Positions 49,030-61,348 of a stretch of 64,000 nt of DNA are shown one piece after another (the first letter of the stretch is position 1; the number at the start of each line of letters is the position of its first letter). A program made the translations under genes and the position numbers. Location: positions 1-64,000 of the forward strand of contig CAIUWK010000087.1 of assembly GCA_903902855.1 (NCBI GenBank), in the 5' to 3' direction. The stretch is from an uncultured Geobacter sp. Its GTDB lineage: Bacteria; Desulfobacterota; Desulfuromonadia; Geobacterales; CAIOGM01. The notes below the pieces were generated by a model. It saw only the letters and a list, made by a program, of their open reading frames with translations. It was not told the DNA's origin and searched no databases.

Positions 49030-50302
49030 AGATGCTGTTCACATGCTTCAGGTGATAGGCCAGATCGAAGGATTCACGGATCTTTGCCTCACCCAGCGCT
49101 CCAACCACCTCCTGATCCGCCAGCAGCTCCGTCTGGAAATCCTTCCCTTCATCCCAGACCTTCATGGCGTTACGCTGGACCAGACGGTAGGCATCCTCCC
49201 GGGAAACCCCGGCCTGGGTCAGATCCAGGAGAATCTTCTGGGAGAAGACCAACCCCTTCATCTGGTTGAGATTCCTCAGCATGTTCTCGGGATATACCAC
49301 CAGATTCCTGATCAGGCCGTTGAGCCGGCGCAGGGAAAAATCCAGGGCCACCGTGGCGTCCGGGGCGATGTACCGCTCCACGCTGGAGTGAGAGATGTCA
49401 CGCTCATGCCAGAGCGCCACATTCTCCAGGGCAGGGATGCAGAAAGAACGGATGTAGCGGGCCTGACCGGTGAGATTCTCGGCGAGGATGGGGTTGCGCT
49501 TGTGGGGCATGGCCGACGACCCTTTCTGCCCCTTGCTGAAGAATTCCTCCACCTCCAGCACCTCGGTCCGCTGCAGGTGCCGGATCTCCACGGCGATCCG
49601 CTCCAGGGAGGAGGCGATAATGGAGAGGGTACAGAAATATTCTGCATGGCGGTCCCGAGGGATGACCTGGGTGGAGACCGGTTCGGGGATCAGCCCCATC
49701 TTCTTGCAGACATACTCTTCCACATAGGGATCGATGTTGGCAAAGGTCCCCACCGCACCGGAGATGGCGCCGGTGGCGATATTTTCCCGGGCCGCCGTCA
49801 GCCGTTTCCGGTTGCGCTGCATCTCGGCAAACCAGGAGGCCAGCTTGAGGCCGAAGGTCACCGGTTCGGCGTGAATCCCGTGGGAGCGGCCGATGCAGAC
49901 CGTATCCTTATGTTCCAGGGCCCTGACCTTGAGGGAGTCCAGCAACAGATCCAGGTCGCCCAGGAGTTCATCGGCGGCCTGGGTCAACTGGACGGAGAGG
50001 CAGGTGTCCAGCACATCGGAAGAGGTCATCCCCTGATGGATGAAGCGGGCCTCGGGCCCCACAAACTCGGCCACGGAGGTGAGAAAAGCGATGACGTCAT
50101 GCTTCACCTCCGCCTCGATGAGGTCGATGCGGGCGATGTCGAAGTTCCCCTTCTCCCGGATAACCGGCACGACCTCCTTGGGGATCACCCCCAGTTCAGC
50201 CTGGGCCTCGCAGGCCAGCGTCTCGATCTCCAGCCAGATACGGAAACGGTTCTCCGGTTCCCAGATGTTAGCCATTTCCTGACGGGTATAACGTGGAATC
50301 AT
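49007..50302 (-). CDS. purB: Adenylosuccinate lyase
   Basis: MIPRYTRQEMANIWEPENRFRIWLEIE...FFSKGQKGSSAMPHKRNPILAENLTGQAR. Confidence 0.96.
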   Translation of the reverse strand: MIPRYTRQEMANIWEPENRFRIWLEIETLACEAQAELGVIPKEVVPVIREKGNFDIARIDLIEAEVKHDVIAFLTSVAEFVGPEARFIHQGMTSSDVLDTCLSVQLTQAADELLGDLDLLLDSLKVRALEHKDTVCIGRSHGIHAEPVTFGLKLASWFAEMQRNRKRLTAARENIATGAISGAVGTFANIDPYVEEYVCKKMGLIPEPVSTQVIPRDRHAEYFCTLSIIASSLERIAVEIRHLQRTEVLEVEEFFSKGQKGSSAMPHKRNPILAENLTGQARYIRSFCIPALENVALWHERDISHSSVERYIAPDATVALDFSLRRLNGLIRNLVVYPENMLRNLNQMKGLVFSQKILLDLTQAGVSREDAYRLVQRNAMKVWDEGKDFQTELLADQEVVGALGEAKIRESFDLAYHLKHVNSIFARVFGA

Positions 50303-50317
50303 GATCAATCTCCGTTC

Positions 50318-50408
50318 GAAGTTCTAGGTTCTAGGTTCAAAGTTCTAGGTTCAAAGTGCGAGGTTCAAGGTTCAGAGTTGTAACTTTGAACTTTGAACTT
50401 TGAACTTA
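50318..50408. repeat. Heptamer array AGGTTCN/AAGTTCN with inverted TTTGAAC arm
   Basis: gaagttctaggttctaggttcaaagttctaggttcaaagtgcgaggttcaaggttcagagttgtaactttgaactttgaactttgaactta. Confidence 0.85.
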
Positions 50409-51215
50409 AAAAAGCGCCGTTGGCTGGTCCTGACGGCCGATGGTCAGACGGGGAGCACAGCAGGTGGCTGCGTCCAGGACAATACGCGCCTCGCGCAGCG
50501 CCAGATCAGGGTGATTATTTACCTCGGAGAGGTGGGCAATAAACAGGGACTCCAAGCCATCATGGAGCAGTTCCGCCAGAAGTGTCCGTGACTCGGTGTT
50601 GGAAAGGTGTCCATGGCGTGACTTGATTCGCTGCTTCAGGTGCCAGGGATAGTGGCCGTTGATGAGCAGCTCCTCATCATGGTTGAATTCCAGTACCAGG
50701 GAACGGCACCGCTTCAGTTTCTCCTGAACCAGGCGGGTGGCCACCCCCAGGTCGGTGGCGCAACCGGCGATCCCCTCGCGGCTCTCCATGAGAAAACCGA
50801 CGGGGTCAACGGTATCATGGGTTATGGGAAACGGGTCGATGAGAAGGTCGCGAAAGGCAAAGGAGTGACCCGTCTCGAACTCCAGTACCTCGCACTTTGT
50901 CAGCAGCGGCGCAATCTGCCGTGCCGTGGGATAACTGACTAACACCGGAATCTTCAGCCGCCGCGCCAGGGTCCCCACACTCCGGATATGATCGGTATGC
51001 TCATGGGTGACCAGAATGGCGTTGAGGGTGGTTGCTTCAACCCCCACCAATGCAAGGCGTTCCGTCAGTTCCCGGGCGGAGAGTCCGGCATCAATGAGGA
51101 GACGGCTCTCGCCCGACTCCAGATAGACCGAATTCCCCTTGCTGCCGCTGGCCAACAAGCAGAGCCGCACCAGCTCCCCCCTCTCGATTTCACCACGTAG
51201 AATCCGCACCGGCAT
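50406..51215 (-). CDS. MBL-fold metallo-hydrolase (YycJ-like)
   Basis: LCLLASGSKGNSVYLESGESRLLIDAGLSARELTERLALVGVEATTLNAILVTHEHTDHIRSVGTLARRLKIPV. Confidence 0.9.
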   Translation of the reverse strand: MPVRILRGEIERGELVRLCLLASGSKGNSVYLESGESRLLIDAGLSARELTERLALVGVEATTLNAILVTHEHTDHIRSVGTLARRLKIPVLVSYPTARQIAPLLTKCEVLEFETGHSFAFRDLLIDPFPITHDTVDPVGFLMESREGIAGCATDLGVATRLVQEKLKRCRSLVLEFNHDEELLINGHYPWHLKQRIKSRHGHLSNTESRTLLAELLHDGLESLFIAHLSEVNNHPDLALREARIVLDAATCCAPRLTIGRQDQPTALF

Positions 51216-51298
51216 CCTGCCGGTGAAACAACCCTGTACTTATAACAGGAATGTCGATATGGGTTCAAGGATAAAAGGGAGAGAGGGGGCAAGGGGTA

Positions 51299-53724
<2,426 letters not shown>

Positions 53725-53757
53725 CTCTCTCCTGGCGCTGCTGACGGTGAACGTCTG

Positions 53758-55803
53758 TTAGTGAAGCGGCAGCCAGACGGTGAAGGCTGTTCCCTTACCC
53801 CGACTGCTGGTCACCTCAATCCGTCCGTGATGGCTTTCCACTATCTGCTTGCATTGGTAGAGCCCGATGCCGAGACCGTTTTTCTTAGTCGTCTGAAAGG
53901 GGGTAAATAATTTGGTACGGAGGAACTCCTCGGCCATGCCGCATCCTCCGTCTATGACCTTGACGTAGGGGAGCTCCTTCAACCCTACCTCCACCGAAAC
54001 CGGCCCCAGCCCGTCCGTTGCCTCCACGGCGTTGAGGATCAGATTGAGGAATACTTTTTGCAACTCCTGACTATCCACGACGGCACTCACCGCCTGACCG
54101 AAGATCGTGACCTCGCACCGCTTCACCAACGCCACCGTCTCTTTGGTCAACTGCAGGAGATCGGTCTTTTTCCGGGGAAGCCCCTTCTTGTCGGGGATGG
54201 TGTTCAGGCGGTAAATGAGCGCATTCATCTTGCTGACGGTGTTCCCCAGGGTCTCCAGCATATCCTGTTGAAACTCGGCGTCGGAGATATAGGTGCGGGC
54301 GTTATCCAGGGTCAGACTGATGGTGTAGACCAGGTTTTTGAGATCGTGAATGATGAAGGTCGCGATCCTCCCCAGAGCCTCCATCTCCTTGGCCAGGGCC
54401 AGTTCATCGGTGAGGCGCATGTTCAGCAGTGCTGACGATGCCTGCTGCGCCAGGGTCTGCATCAGGTCGTAATCTTCATGATTATACTGTTCGTCGGAAT
54501 TAATCTGTTTTCCCAGCATGATGAATCCGTCCAGCTGGTTGTTGCTCACCAGAGGGATCAGGAAACAGAGTCCCAGGGATCGGAGTAACCCCTCCTGATC
54601 AACCTCCTCCCTTTTGTCCCGGTCACTCAGGTTCATCACCTTTCGTTCTTCCAGCAGTTTCGTGACCAGGGGAGTGTCGGCGGTGAAGGATGCCGTAACC
54701 ACGTCCAGTTCCATGGAGGCGGCGGGGAAGTAGCTCTTTCGCTCCGCGTCGCAGAGGAAGAGGGCGGCGCTCCCCATGCCGAAGTTGTCACAGTAGACGG
54801 AGAGGATGGCCATGAGCACCTCCTGGTTGCTGTGCGCCGAGGAGATCCGTTCGGTAAATTCCAGCCACTGACTCCGGTAATCGTGCTTGTTTTTGTAGAA
54901 ATTTCGGGTAAGGAAGAGCACCAGCTTCCGTTTGGCCTTTTCGGAAAGGATGAAGAGAAAGAGCCCGATGGCCGCCAGAAAAGAGACCATGACCAGGGTC
55001 GATCGTTGGAACGATGGGCCGAAATACTGCAACCCTTCACCCATGAGCCCGATAAAAATCAGATAGATGCCGATGGCCAGCAGCACAAAGGAGCGGTAGG
55101 CCATCTGCCGGGAGAGCACCACCCTGACACTGGTGCCGCCGCGCATCTGGGAAGAGGCTATGAGCACCACCGCCACGATGATGGCCAGAGACCTCACCGG
55201 CACCAGATGCATATCCAGGGTTCGATAGAGCAGTCCCTGGCTGTAGTAGAAGATCAGGATCGCCAGGAGTCCGCCGGTTCCCACCACCTCCAGCCTGATC
55301 TTCCAGCGGGAGACCGAAGAAGCCCCGGTGAGGGTCGCTTCAAGATTGATCAGGGCGACGACCAGGGTCACCATGATCCCCAGGTAGAAATAAAAGCCGG
55401 TTGACGTGAGAAAGAGCATCTGTTCGGCGTTGAAATCGGGAGAATAAAAAAAGTGATGTACCGGCAGGAACAGGGCGAAGCCGATGAGAGACAATGTCAG
55501 GGGAAAGAAAATCTTCTGGAGCAGCGGGACCGAGGAAAGCTTCCTCCCCCGGGAGAAGAGCAGGCTGTAAAAAAGCCAGACCGGTGCCAGGCCGGACTCG
55601 GCAATGATGGCAATCTGTTTCCAGAAATAAAGTCGCTCCGGGAAATAGCAGGCGCAGAAGTCAGCCGCCTCCACGCTGGCGGTGACCAGCATCGCCACAA
55701 AGAGGACGAAGGAGGAAAGAGAGCGATCCTTGCGAAAGAGCGCCCCCAGGGGCCAGGCCAGGGCCAGCGTAATTGCCGCTATGGTGAGAAACATTACAAG
55801 CAT
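53758..55803 (-). CDS. prsK: PEP-CTERM-system histidine kinase, PrsK-like
   Basis: Multi-TM N-terminus, GAF region, ...IATFIIHDLKNLVYTISLTLDNA...NGLGIGLYQCKQIVESHHGRIEVTSSRGKGTAFTVWLPL; paired with PrsR-like regulator. Confidence 0.87.
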   Translation of the reverse strand: MLVMFLTIAAITLALAWPLGALFRKDRSLSSFVLFVAMLVTASVEAADFCACYFPERLYFWKQIAIIAESGLAPVWLFYSLLFSRGRKLSSVPLLQKIFFPLTLSLIGFALFLPVHHFFYSPDFNAEQMLFLTSTGFYFYLGIMVTLVVALINLEATLTGASSVSRWKIRLEVVGTGGLLAILIFYYSQGLLYRTLDMHLVPVRSLAIIVAVVLIASSQMRGGTSVRVVLSRQMAYRSFVLLAIGIYLIFIGLMGEGLQYFGPSFQRSTLVMVSFLAAIGLFLFILSEKAKRKLVLFLTRNFYKNKHDYRSQWLEFTERISSAHSNQEVLMAILSVYCDNFGMGSAALFLCDAERKSYFPAASMELDVVTASFTADTPLVTKLLEERKVMNLSDRDKREEVDQEGLLRSLGLCFLIPLVSNNQLDGFIMLGKQINSDEQYNHEDYDLMQTLAQQASSALLNMRLTDELALAKEMEALGRIATFIIHDLKNLVYTISLTLDNARTYISDAEFQQDMLETLGNTVSKMNALIYRLNTIPDKKGLPRKKTDLLQLTKETVALVKRCEVTIFGQAVSAVVDSQELQKVFLNLILNAVEATDGLGPVSVEVGLKELPYVKVIDGGCGMAEEFLRTKLFTPFQTTKKNGLGIGLYQCKQIVESHHGRIEVTSSRGKGTAFTVWLPLH

Positions 55804-55939
55804 GTAGGGACTGTCCGGGTTTATCTACTGGGTGGGTCTGATCATCCGGGGGCACGCAAGCCGGTAACCGCCGGCAACGGCCATGGGGGTAACATCGGAG
55901 CATGAGGTTATCACAGCATCATGAGGCTGACAACAGCTT

Positions 55940-58198
55940 TCACCCGCGGCGACGGCGACCATGGGGAGATTTGCCTTTTTTGCCCCCCGTGGTGCCGCCA
56001 CGGTGCGCCTGAACTGCGGCGAGGATACGTTTTCGGTTCTCCCCTGTTCCCACCGGATGAGCATGGAAGGGGGCGCCGGCTGAGCCTGCCGGGACGAATT
56101 CGATACGACGCCGTTCCAGATCCACGCGGCTCACCTGGACCCGGAGCGGGTCGCCGATGCGGAACCGCAGGCCGCTGCGGCTCCCCACCAGGAGATGTTC
56201 CTTTTCCCGGTACTGGTAGTAGTCATCCCTTAACAGCGCCACGGGAATCATCCCCTCCACAAAAAACTCCACCAGTTCCACAAAGAGACCGAAGGTGGTC
56301 ACGCCGGTAATGATACCGTCGTACTCCTTCCCCAGCCGTGACAGCATGAACTGAGCCTTCCTCAGGTTGACGATCTCCCGCTCCGCCTCCATGGCCACCC
56401 GTTCCCGCCTGCTGGTGTGAGCGGCTGTTTCGGGCAACTCCTTTTCCCACTGCTGACGTTGATCATCGGAGAGCCCTCCGGTCAGCAGGGTACGGAGAAT
56501 CCGGTGCACCACCAGGTCGGGGTAGCGCCGGATGGGTGAGGTGAAATGAGTGTAGCAGGGAGAGGCCAGCCCGAAGTGCCCCAGCAGCTCGGAGCTGTAG
56601 CGAGCCTGCTTCATGCAGCGGAGGAGCACCTCATTGATCATCCGCTCCTCCGGTTTTCCCGATGCCTCATCCAGGAGTCGCTGAAGGTCGGCGGGAGAGA
56701 GAGAGCCATCTTCCCCAGCCGGGAGGCGGTAGCCGAAGTTGTAGACGAACTCCCGGAACTCACCGATTTTTCCCGGGTCGGGTGGTTCATGAATCCGGTA
56801 GAGAGAAGGAGATTTCCGGGCAGTGATGGTCGTGGCCACCGCCTCATTGGCCGCCAGCATGAACTCCTCGATGATCCGGTGAGAGAGGAGCCGCTTGGAA
56901 CGGACGATATCCCGGATCTCTCCCTGAAGATTCATGATGATCTCCGGTTCCGGAAGATCGAAGTCGATGCTCCCCCGGCGCCGTCGCAGGGCTGTCAACC
57001 GTAAGGCCAGCTCCTTCATGAGCATCAGGTCCGGCAGCAGGAGATGATGGGCCGCAATCGCCTCACTTTCCCCGGTCACGACGATCTGTTCCACCAGGGT
57101 ATAGGTGAGTCGGGCGTCGCTCCGTATGACTGAGGGGTAGAAGCGGGCATCCCGGAGTTCTCCCTCCCGGTCAAAGAGGAGTTCCGCAGTCATGGTCAGC
57201 CGCTCCTGGCCGGGGAGAAGGGAACAGATGCCGTTGGAGAGCTCTTCGGGGAGCATGGGGAGGCAGCGATCGGGAAAATAGACCGAGGTTCCCCGGAGAT
57301 AGGCCTCCCGATCCAGGGGGGAACCGGGTCGGACATAGTGGGAGACGTCGGCAATGGAGACCCGGAGCCGGATCAGTCCGTCCCCTTCCCGAGTCACCCC
57401 CACGGCATCGTCGAAATCCCGGGCCGTCTCGCCGTCGATGGTCACCGTGGTGAAGTCGCGCAGGTCGGTGCGCCCCTGCAGGTCGGCCTGGGTGACCCCC
57501 CTGGTGACGCCGGCCGCCTCTGCCAGGACATCGGATGGAAAAGTATCGGGGAGAGCATGCTTCCGGATGATGGCCAGGGCCTCCACCTGGGGATCATCGG
57601 GGCGACCCAGCACCTCGGTGATCCTTCCCTTTGCGCCGTGACCCTCCGTGGGATAGGTGGTGATGGCTGCGACCACCAGGTCGCCGTTGCGGAGCGTGGC
57701 CAGGGGAGCGGCAGGAATATGGATATCTCCGGCGGGACGCTCCGGGGTGGCGACCACTATTCCTCCCCGGGGGAGCTCATGGTAGATCCCCACGACGGTT
57801 TTCATCCCCCGCTCCAGGGTCCGGATGATCCTCCCTTCCCGCTTGCCGTCATGACGGGGGGGGAGCGCAGCCACCTCCACCCGATCCCCCTGCATGCTTT
57901 CCTGCAGGTAGCGGGACGGAATGTAAAGGTCACCCCCCCCCTCATCGGGAGAGAAGAAGCCGTAGCCGTCACGATGGAGGGAGATCCTTCCCGAAAGAGC
58001 GGCCATACGCGCCACGGGGGTATACCGGTTCCCCTTCAGCTTCACCAGGTCGCCCCGTTCCACCAATTCATCAACCAGGGCCGAGAGACGCGCACGTTGC
58101 GCCTTGGCCACGCCGAAGGCACCCATGATCTCCCGGAACGGGAGGGGCTCTTGTGCCGCGGTGACGACATCGAGAATTTTCTTAAGAGGTATCTTCAT
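55940..58198 (-). CDS. rnr: Ribonuclease R
   Basis: FTTVTIDGETARDFDDAVGVTREGDGLIRLRVSIADVSHYVRPGSPLDREAYLRGTSVYFPDRCLPMLPEELSNGICSL; C-terminal S1 domain. Confidence 0.94.
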   Translation of the reverse strand: MKIPLKKILDVVTAAQEPLPFREIMGAFGVAKAQRARLSALVDELVERGDLVKLKGNRYTPVARMAALSGRISLHRDGYGFFSPDEGGGDLYIPSRYLQESMQGDRVEVAALPPRHDGKREGRIIRTLERGMKTVVGIYHELPRGGIVVATPERPAGDIHIPAAPLATLRNGDLVVAAITTYPTEGHGAKGRITEVLGRPDDPQVEALAIIRKHALPDTFPSDVLAEAAGVTRGVTQADLQGRTDLRDFTTVTIDGETARDFDDAVGVTREGDGLIRLRVSIADVSHYVRPGSPLDREAYLRGTSVYFPDRCLPMLPEELSNGICSLLPGQERLTMTAELLFDREGELRDARFYPSVIRSDARLTYTLVEQIVVTGESEAIAAHHLLLPDLMLMKELALRLTALRRRRGSIDFDLPEPEIIMNLQGEIRDIVRSKRLLSHRIIEEFMLAANEAVATTITARKSPSLYRIHEPPDPGKIGEFREFVYNFGYRLPAGEDGSLSPADLQRLLDEASGKPEERMINEVLLRCMKQARYSSELLGHFGLASPCYTHFTSPIRRYPDLVVHRILRTLLTGGLSDDQRQQWEKELPETAAHTSRRERVAMEAEREIVNLRKAQFMLSRLGKEYDGIITGVTTFGLFVELVEFFVEGMIPVALLRDDYYQYREKEHLLVGSRSGLRFRIGDPLRVQVSRVDLERRRIEFVPAGSAGAPFHAHPVGTGENRKRILAAVQAHRGGTTGGKKGKSPHGRRRRG

Positions 58199-58427
58199 TG
58201 AAGCCACTATGACGGGTTGAGGCTGCCGTTGTCAAACAGAAAAGGGGGAGAACCTATTCCCGTCCCACGCACTTTTCACCGATGACCGCCCGGCTCTCCG
58301 ACTCTTCTTCCTTCGTAGATTCCTCTTTCATTTTTGGGAAGCGCCGGGTATTATTATGAGTTGAATTTTCAGCGCGCGTGGCATGACCGCGGCTCTCTCC
58401 TCATACCCTCTCCCGGAGTTTCACCCT

Positions 58428-60563
58428 ATGCGTCCCCGTATTTCCGCTTCAGTCATCCTCCTGCTCCTTGTGTCGCTTCCCGCTTCGGGGCTCCTCCTCT
58501 CGCCGCTCCCCGATGAACTTCTGACCAGGGCTAGCCAACGGTTGAAGGCCCGGGATTATCAGGGTGCCCATGACCTGGCGCTCAAATCCCAGGAAGGAGG
58601 GGTCAGGGATTTCGTCACCGGCTACAGCGCATATCGGAGCGGTTCGTACCAGGAGGCCGCCGTTCTGCTGGAAAAAGGGGTAACTACCTATCCGCTCCTG
58701 GGGGAGTATGCCCTCTACTATCGCGCCGACTCCCTCTACCGGACAGAGCGCTACGATGATGCCCTGGCCGCAATCAGCAGGCTCCTGAAAGAGTACCCCG
58801 ACAGCGTCCTGAAGCGACAGATTGCCCTGTTGAACGCCGACATCCTCTTCGCCCGAAGAGAGTGGCATGGGGCCCTGGCCGCTTATCTGACCTTCGTGGA
58901 GAAGTACGTCTCCGGCAACGACGCCGTCACCGCCCTTTCAAGGGCCGCGGCCTGCAAGGATAACCTGGGGGAGAAGGAGGCGGCAGCCGGTTTCTACCGC
59001 TCCCTCTGGCTGAATTACCCCACATCCCTCCTGGCCACCGCCGCCGGCGAACAGTTGGGGCGCCTCACTGCCTCGGGGGCGCGGGTTCTCCCCTATAGCC
59101 GGGAAGAGCTGTTTCATCGCGCCTCAACCCTCTCCGACCTCAGGCAGTACGATACGGCACTCACCGCCCTGAACGGACTCCCTGCCGGAGCCATGCATGA
59201 GGAATTCACTTCTCGGATCATCCTGAAAAAGGGGCAGACCCTCTTCAAGCTTCGTCGCTACCAGGATGCTGCAGAGCTCATGAACCGGCTGTGGAAGGAG
59301 GGCTCTCCCCTGCTCCGTGAGGACGCCCTCTACTGGCGCTCCCGTTCCCTGGACAAGACCGGCAAGGATGATGAGGCGGCAGGGCTCTTTCTGACCATCG
59401 CCGACGGCTCTCCCCGGTCGCCGCTGGCCGACGACGCTCTCATGCAGGCGGCTCTCATCCGGAAGAACCAGGGGAATACGTCCCAGGCGCTGGCCCTGCT
59501 GGAGCGGATGCTGACCACGTATCCCCACTCCGACCTGAGGCAGCGCGCCCTCTGGGAGAGTGGCTGGTGCCGCTACCTGGCAAAGGGGTATCCTCTTGCC
59601 GCCGAACGGTTCCGCTCTCTGGCGGAATCTCCGGAGATGCGGGAAAAGGCGCTCTACTGGCTGGGACGAAGCTATGAGGCCAACGGTAACCGGGAGAACG
59701 CGGCAACGGTTTTTGCCATGCTCTTCCGGGAATATCCCGCAGGATTTTACACCGTCAGGTACCTCAAAGGGAGCGAAGCCGGTGACCGATTGACCAGTTC
59801 CGTGGATTTTACCAGGGGAATCCCTGTTCCCGCAGGGTATGACCGGATCAAGGCGCTCATCACCCTGGGGCTGGTTGACGAGGCCCGAACGGAGCTGGCG
59901 GTGGAACGCAAAAAACAGGGGAAACAGAAATCCGCCCTGGGGCTGGCCCGGCTCTATCTGGAGCTGGGTGACTACAAGAGCCCCATGGGACTCGTCAGAT
60001 ATGACAGCCTCACCACGGTTACCGCAGAAAACCTCCGGCTCTGGAACATCTCCTTTCCCCTCCCCTATCGGGAGCCGGTGGCGGAGCAGGTTCGGCGCAC
60101 CGGTCTCCCCGAAAGTCTGGTCTATGCCGTCATCCGTACGGAAAGCAGCTTCTCTCCCACCATCCTCTCCCCTGCCGGGGCCGTGGGTCTCATGCAGCTC
60201 ATGCCGGCAACGGCTAGAGAGGTGTCGGGTAAGGGGTGGAGCTTCAACGTCGCCGATCTGACCCGACCGGAGTTCAATATCTCCTGCGGGACTCGGCATC
60301 TGAAGGATCTCTTGAAGCAGCACGACAACAGCCTGGTCCTTGCCGTCGCCGCCTACAACGCCGGTTCCGCTCCCGTCAACCGGTGGCGAAAGAAATTCGG
60401 CGCCCTGCGGGAGGATGAATTTATCGAGAACATCCCCTACGGTGAGACCCGGGAGTACGTCAAAAAGGTCCTGGCAGGGGCGGAACTGTATCACCGGCTC
60501 TACAACCTGCTCCCCCCCGTTTTCGCCAATGTCTCAACCTCCCGCATCCTGTCCCGGCTCTGA
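58428..60563 (+). CDS. slt: Soluble lytic transglycosylase with TPR-like region
   Basis: Signal peptide MRPRISASVILLLLVSLPASG; YAVIRTESSFSPTILSPAGAVGLMQLMPATAREV...GTRHLKDLLKQHDNSLVLAVAAYNAGSAPVNRW. Confidence 0.92.
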   Translation: MRPRISASVILLLLVSLPASGLLLSPLPDELLTRASQRLKARDYQGAHDLALKSQEGGVRDFVTGYSAYRSGSYQEAAVLLEKGVTTYPLLGEYALYYRADSLYRTERYDDALAAISRLLKEYPDSVLKRQIALLNADILFARREWHGALAAYLTFVEKYVSGNDAVTALSRAAACKDNLGEKEAAAGFYRSLWLNYPTSLLATAAGEQLGRLTASGARVLPYSREELFHRASTLSDLRQYDTALTALNGLPAGAMHEEFTSRIILKKGQTLFKLRRYQDAAELMNRLWKEGSPLLREDALYWRSRSLDKTGKDDEAAGLFLTIADGSPRSPLADDALMQAALIRKNQGNTSQALALLERMLTTYPHSDLRQRALWESGWCRYLAKGYPLAAERFRSLAESPEMREKALYWLGRSYEANGNRENAATVFAMLFREYPAGFYTVRYLKGSEAGDRLTSSVDFTRGIPVPAGYDRIKALITLGLVDEARTELAVERKKQGKQKSALGLARLYLELGDYKSPMGLVRYDSLTTVTAENLRLWNISFPLPYREPVAEQVRRTGLPESLVYAVIRTESSFSPTILSPAGAVGLMQLMPATAREVSGKGWSFNVADLTRPEFNISCGTRHLKDLLKQHDNSLVLAVAAYNAGSAPVNRWRKKFGALREDEFIENIPYGETREYVKKVLAGAELYHRLYNLLPPVFANVSTSRILSRL

Positions 60564-60700
60564 GCGTGGTTTCGGTGAGGAAGACGCTTGCGGCATTTTT
60601 CTTGAATTTTCCTGGGATTTCTCTTATAGTTCCGTTTTTCTCGCGCCTTAGGATTGCCGAGGCGTCCTGATGCTTTTCGAACCTCTAAAGGGCGCCGGCC

Positions 60701-61348
60701 ATGTTTATAACGTTTGAAGGAATAGAGGGGTGCGGCAAGAGCACCCAGGTGAGGCTGCTGGCCGAGGAACTCCGACGGCAAGGGTATGAGGTGACCACGA
60801 CCCGCGAGCCGGGGGGGTGCCCTATTGCCGACAAGATTCGCGCCATTCTCCTGGATGCGACCAATACCGCCATGACCCCGCTGACGGAGCTCCTCCTCTA
60901 TGCCGCAGCCCGGAGCCAGCACCTTCACGATACGGTGCGACCGGCCCTGGCAGCGGGAAAGATCGTCCTCTGTGACCGGTTTACCGACGCCACCGTCGCC
61001 TATCAGGGATGCGGCCGGGAGCTGGACCGGACTCTTATCGAACAGTTGAACGGAGTCGCCACCGGCGGAGTGACTCCCGATCTGACCATCCTCATGGACT
61101 GTCCGGTGGAGATCGGTCTGGGGCGGGCGCTGGCTCGGATCAGCGGGACCCAGGGGGCACGGGAGGAGCGATTCGAGTTGGAGTCGCTGCAGTTCCATGA
61201 GGCGGTGCGCAACGGCTATCTTGCCCTGGCAGCCGGGGAACCAAAACGGTTCGCCGTGGTGAATGCCCACCGTTCCATCCCCCTGATCACCGGGGAGCTG
61301 ACCACCCTGGTGACGGCGCGGCTGACGGGAGCTGACCGTGTCCTTTGA
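60701..61348 (+). CDS. tmk: Thymidylate kinase
   Basis: MFITFEGIEGCGKSTQVRLLAEELRRQGYEVTTTREPGG...LCDRFTDATVAYQGCGR. Confidence 0.96.
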   Translation: MFITFEGIEGCGKSTQVRLLAEELRRQGYEVTTTREPGGCPIADKIRAILLDATNTAMTPLTELLLYAAARSQHLHDTVRPALAAGKIVLCDRFTDATVAYQGCGRELDRTLIEQLNGVATGGVTPDLTILMDCPVEIGLGRALARISGTQGAREERFELESLQFHEAVRNGYLALAAGEPKRFAVVNAHRSIPLITGELTTLVTARLTGADRVL

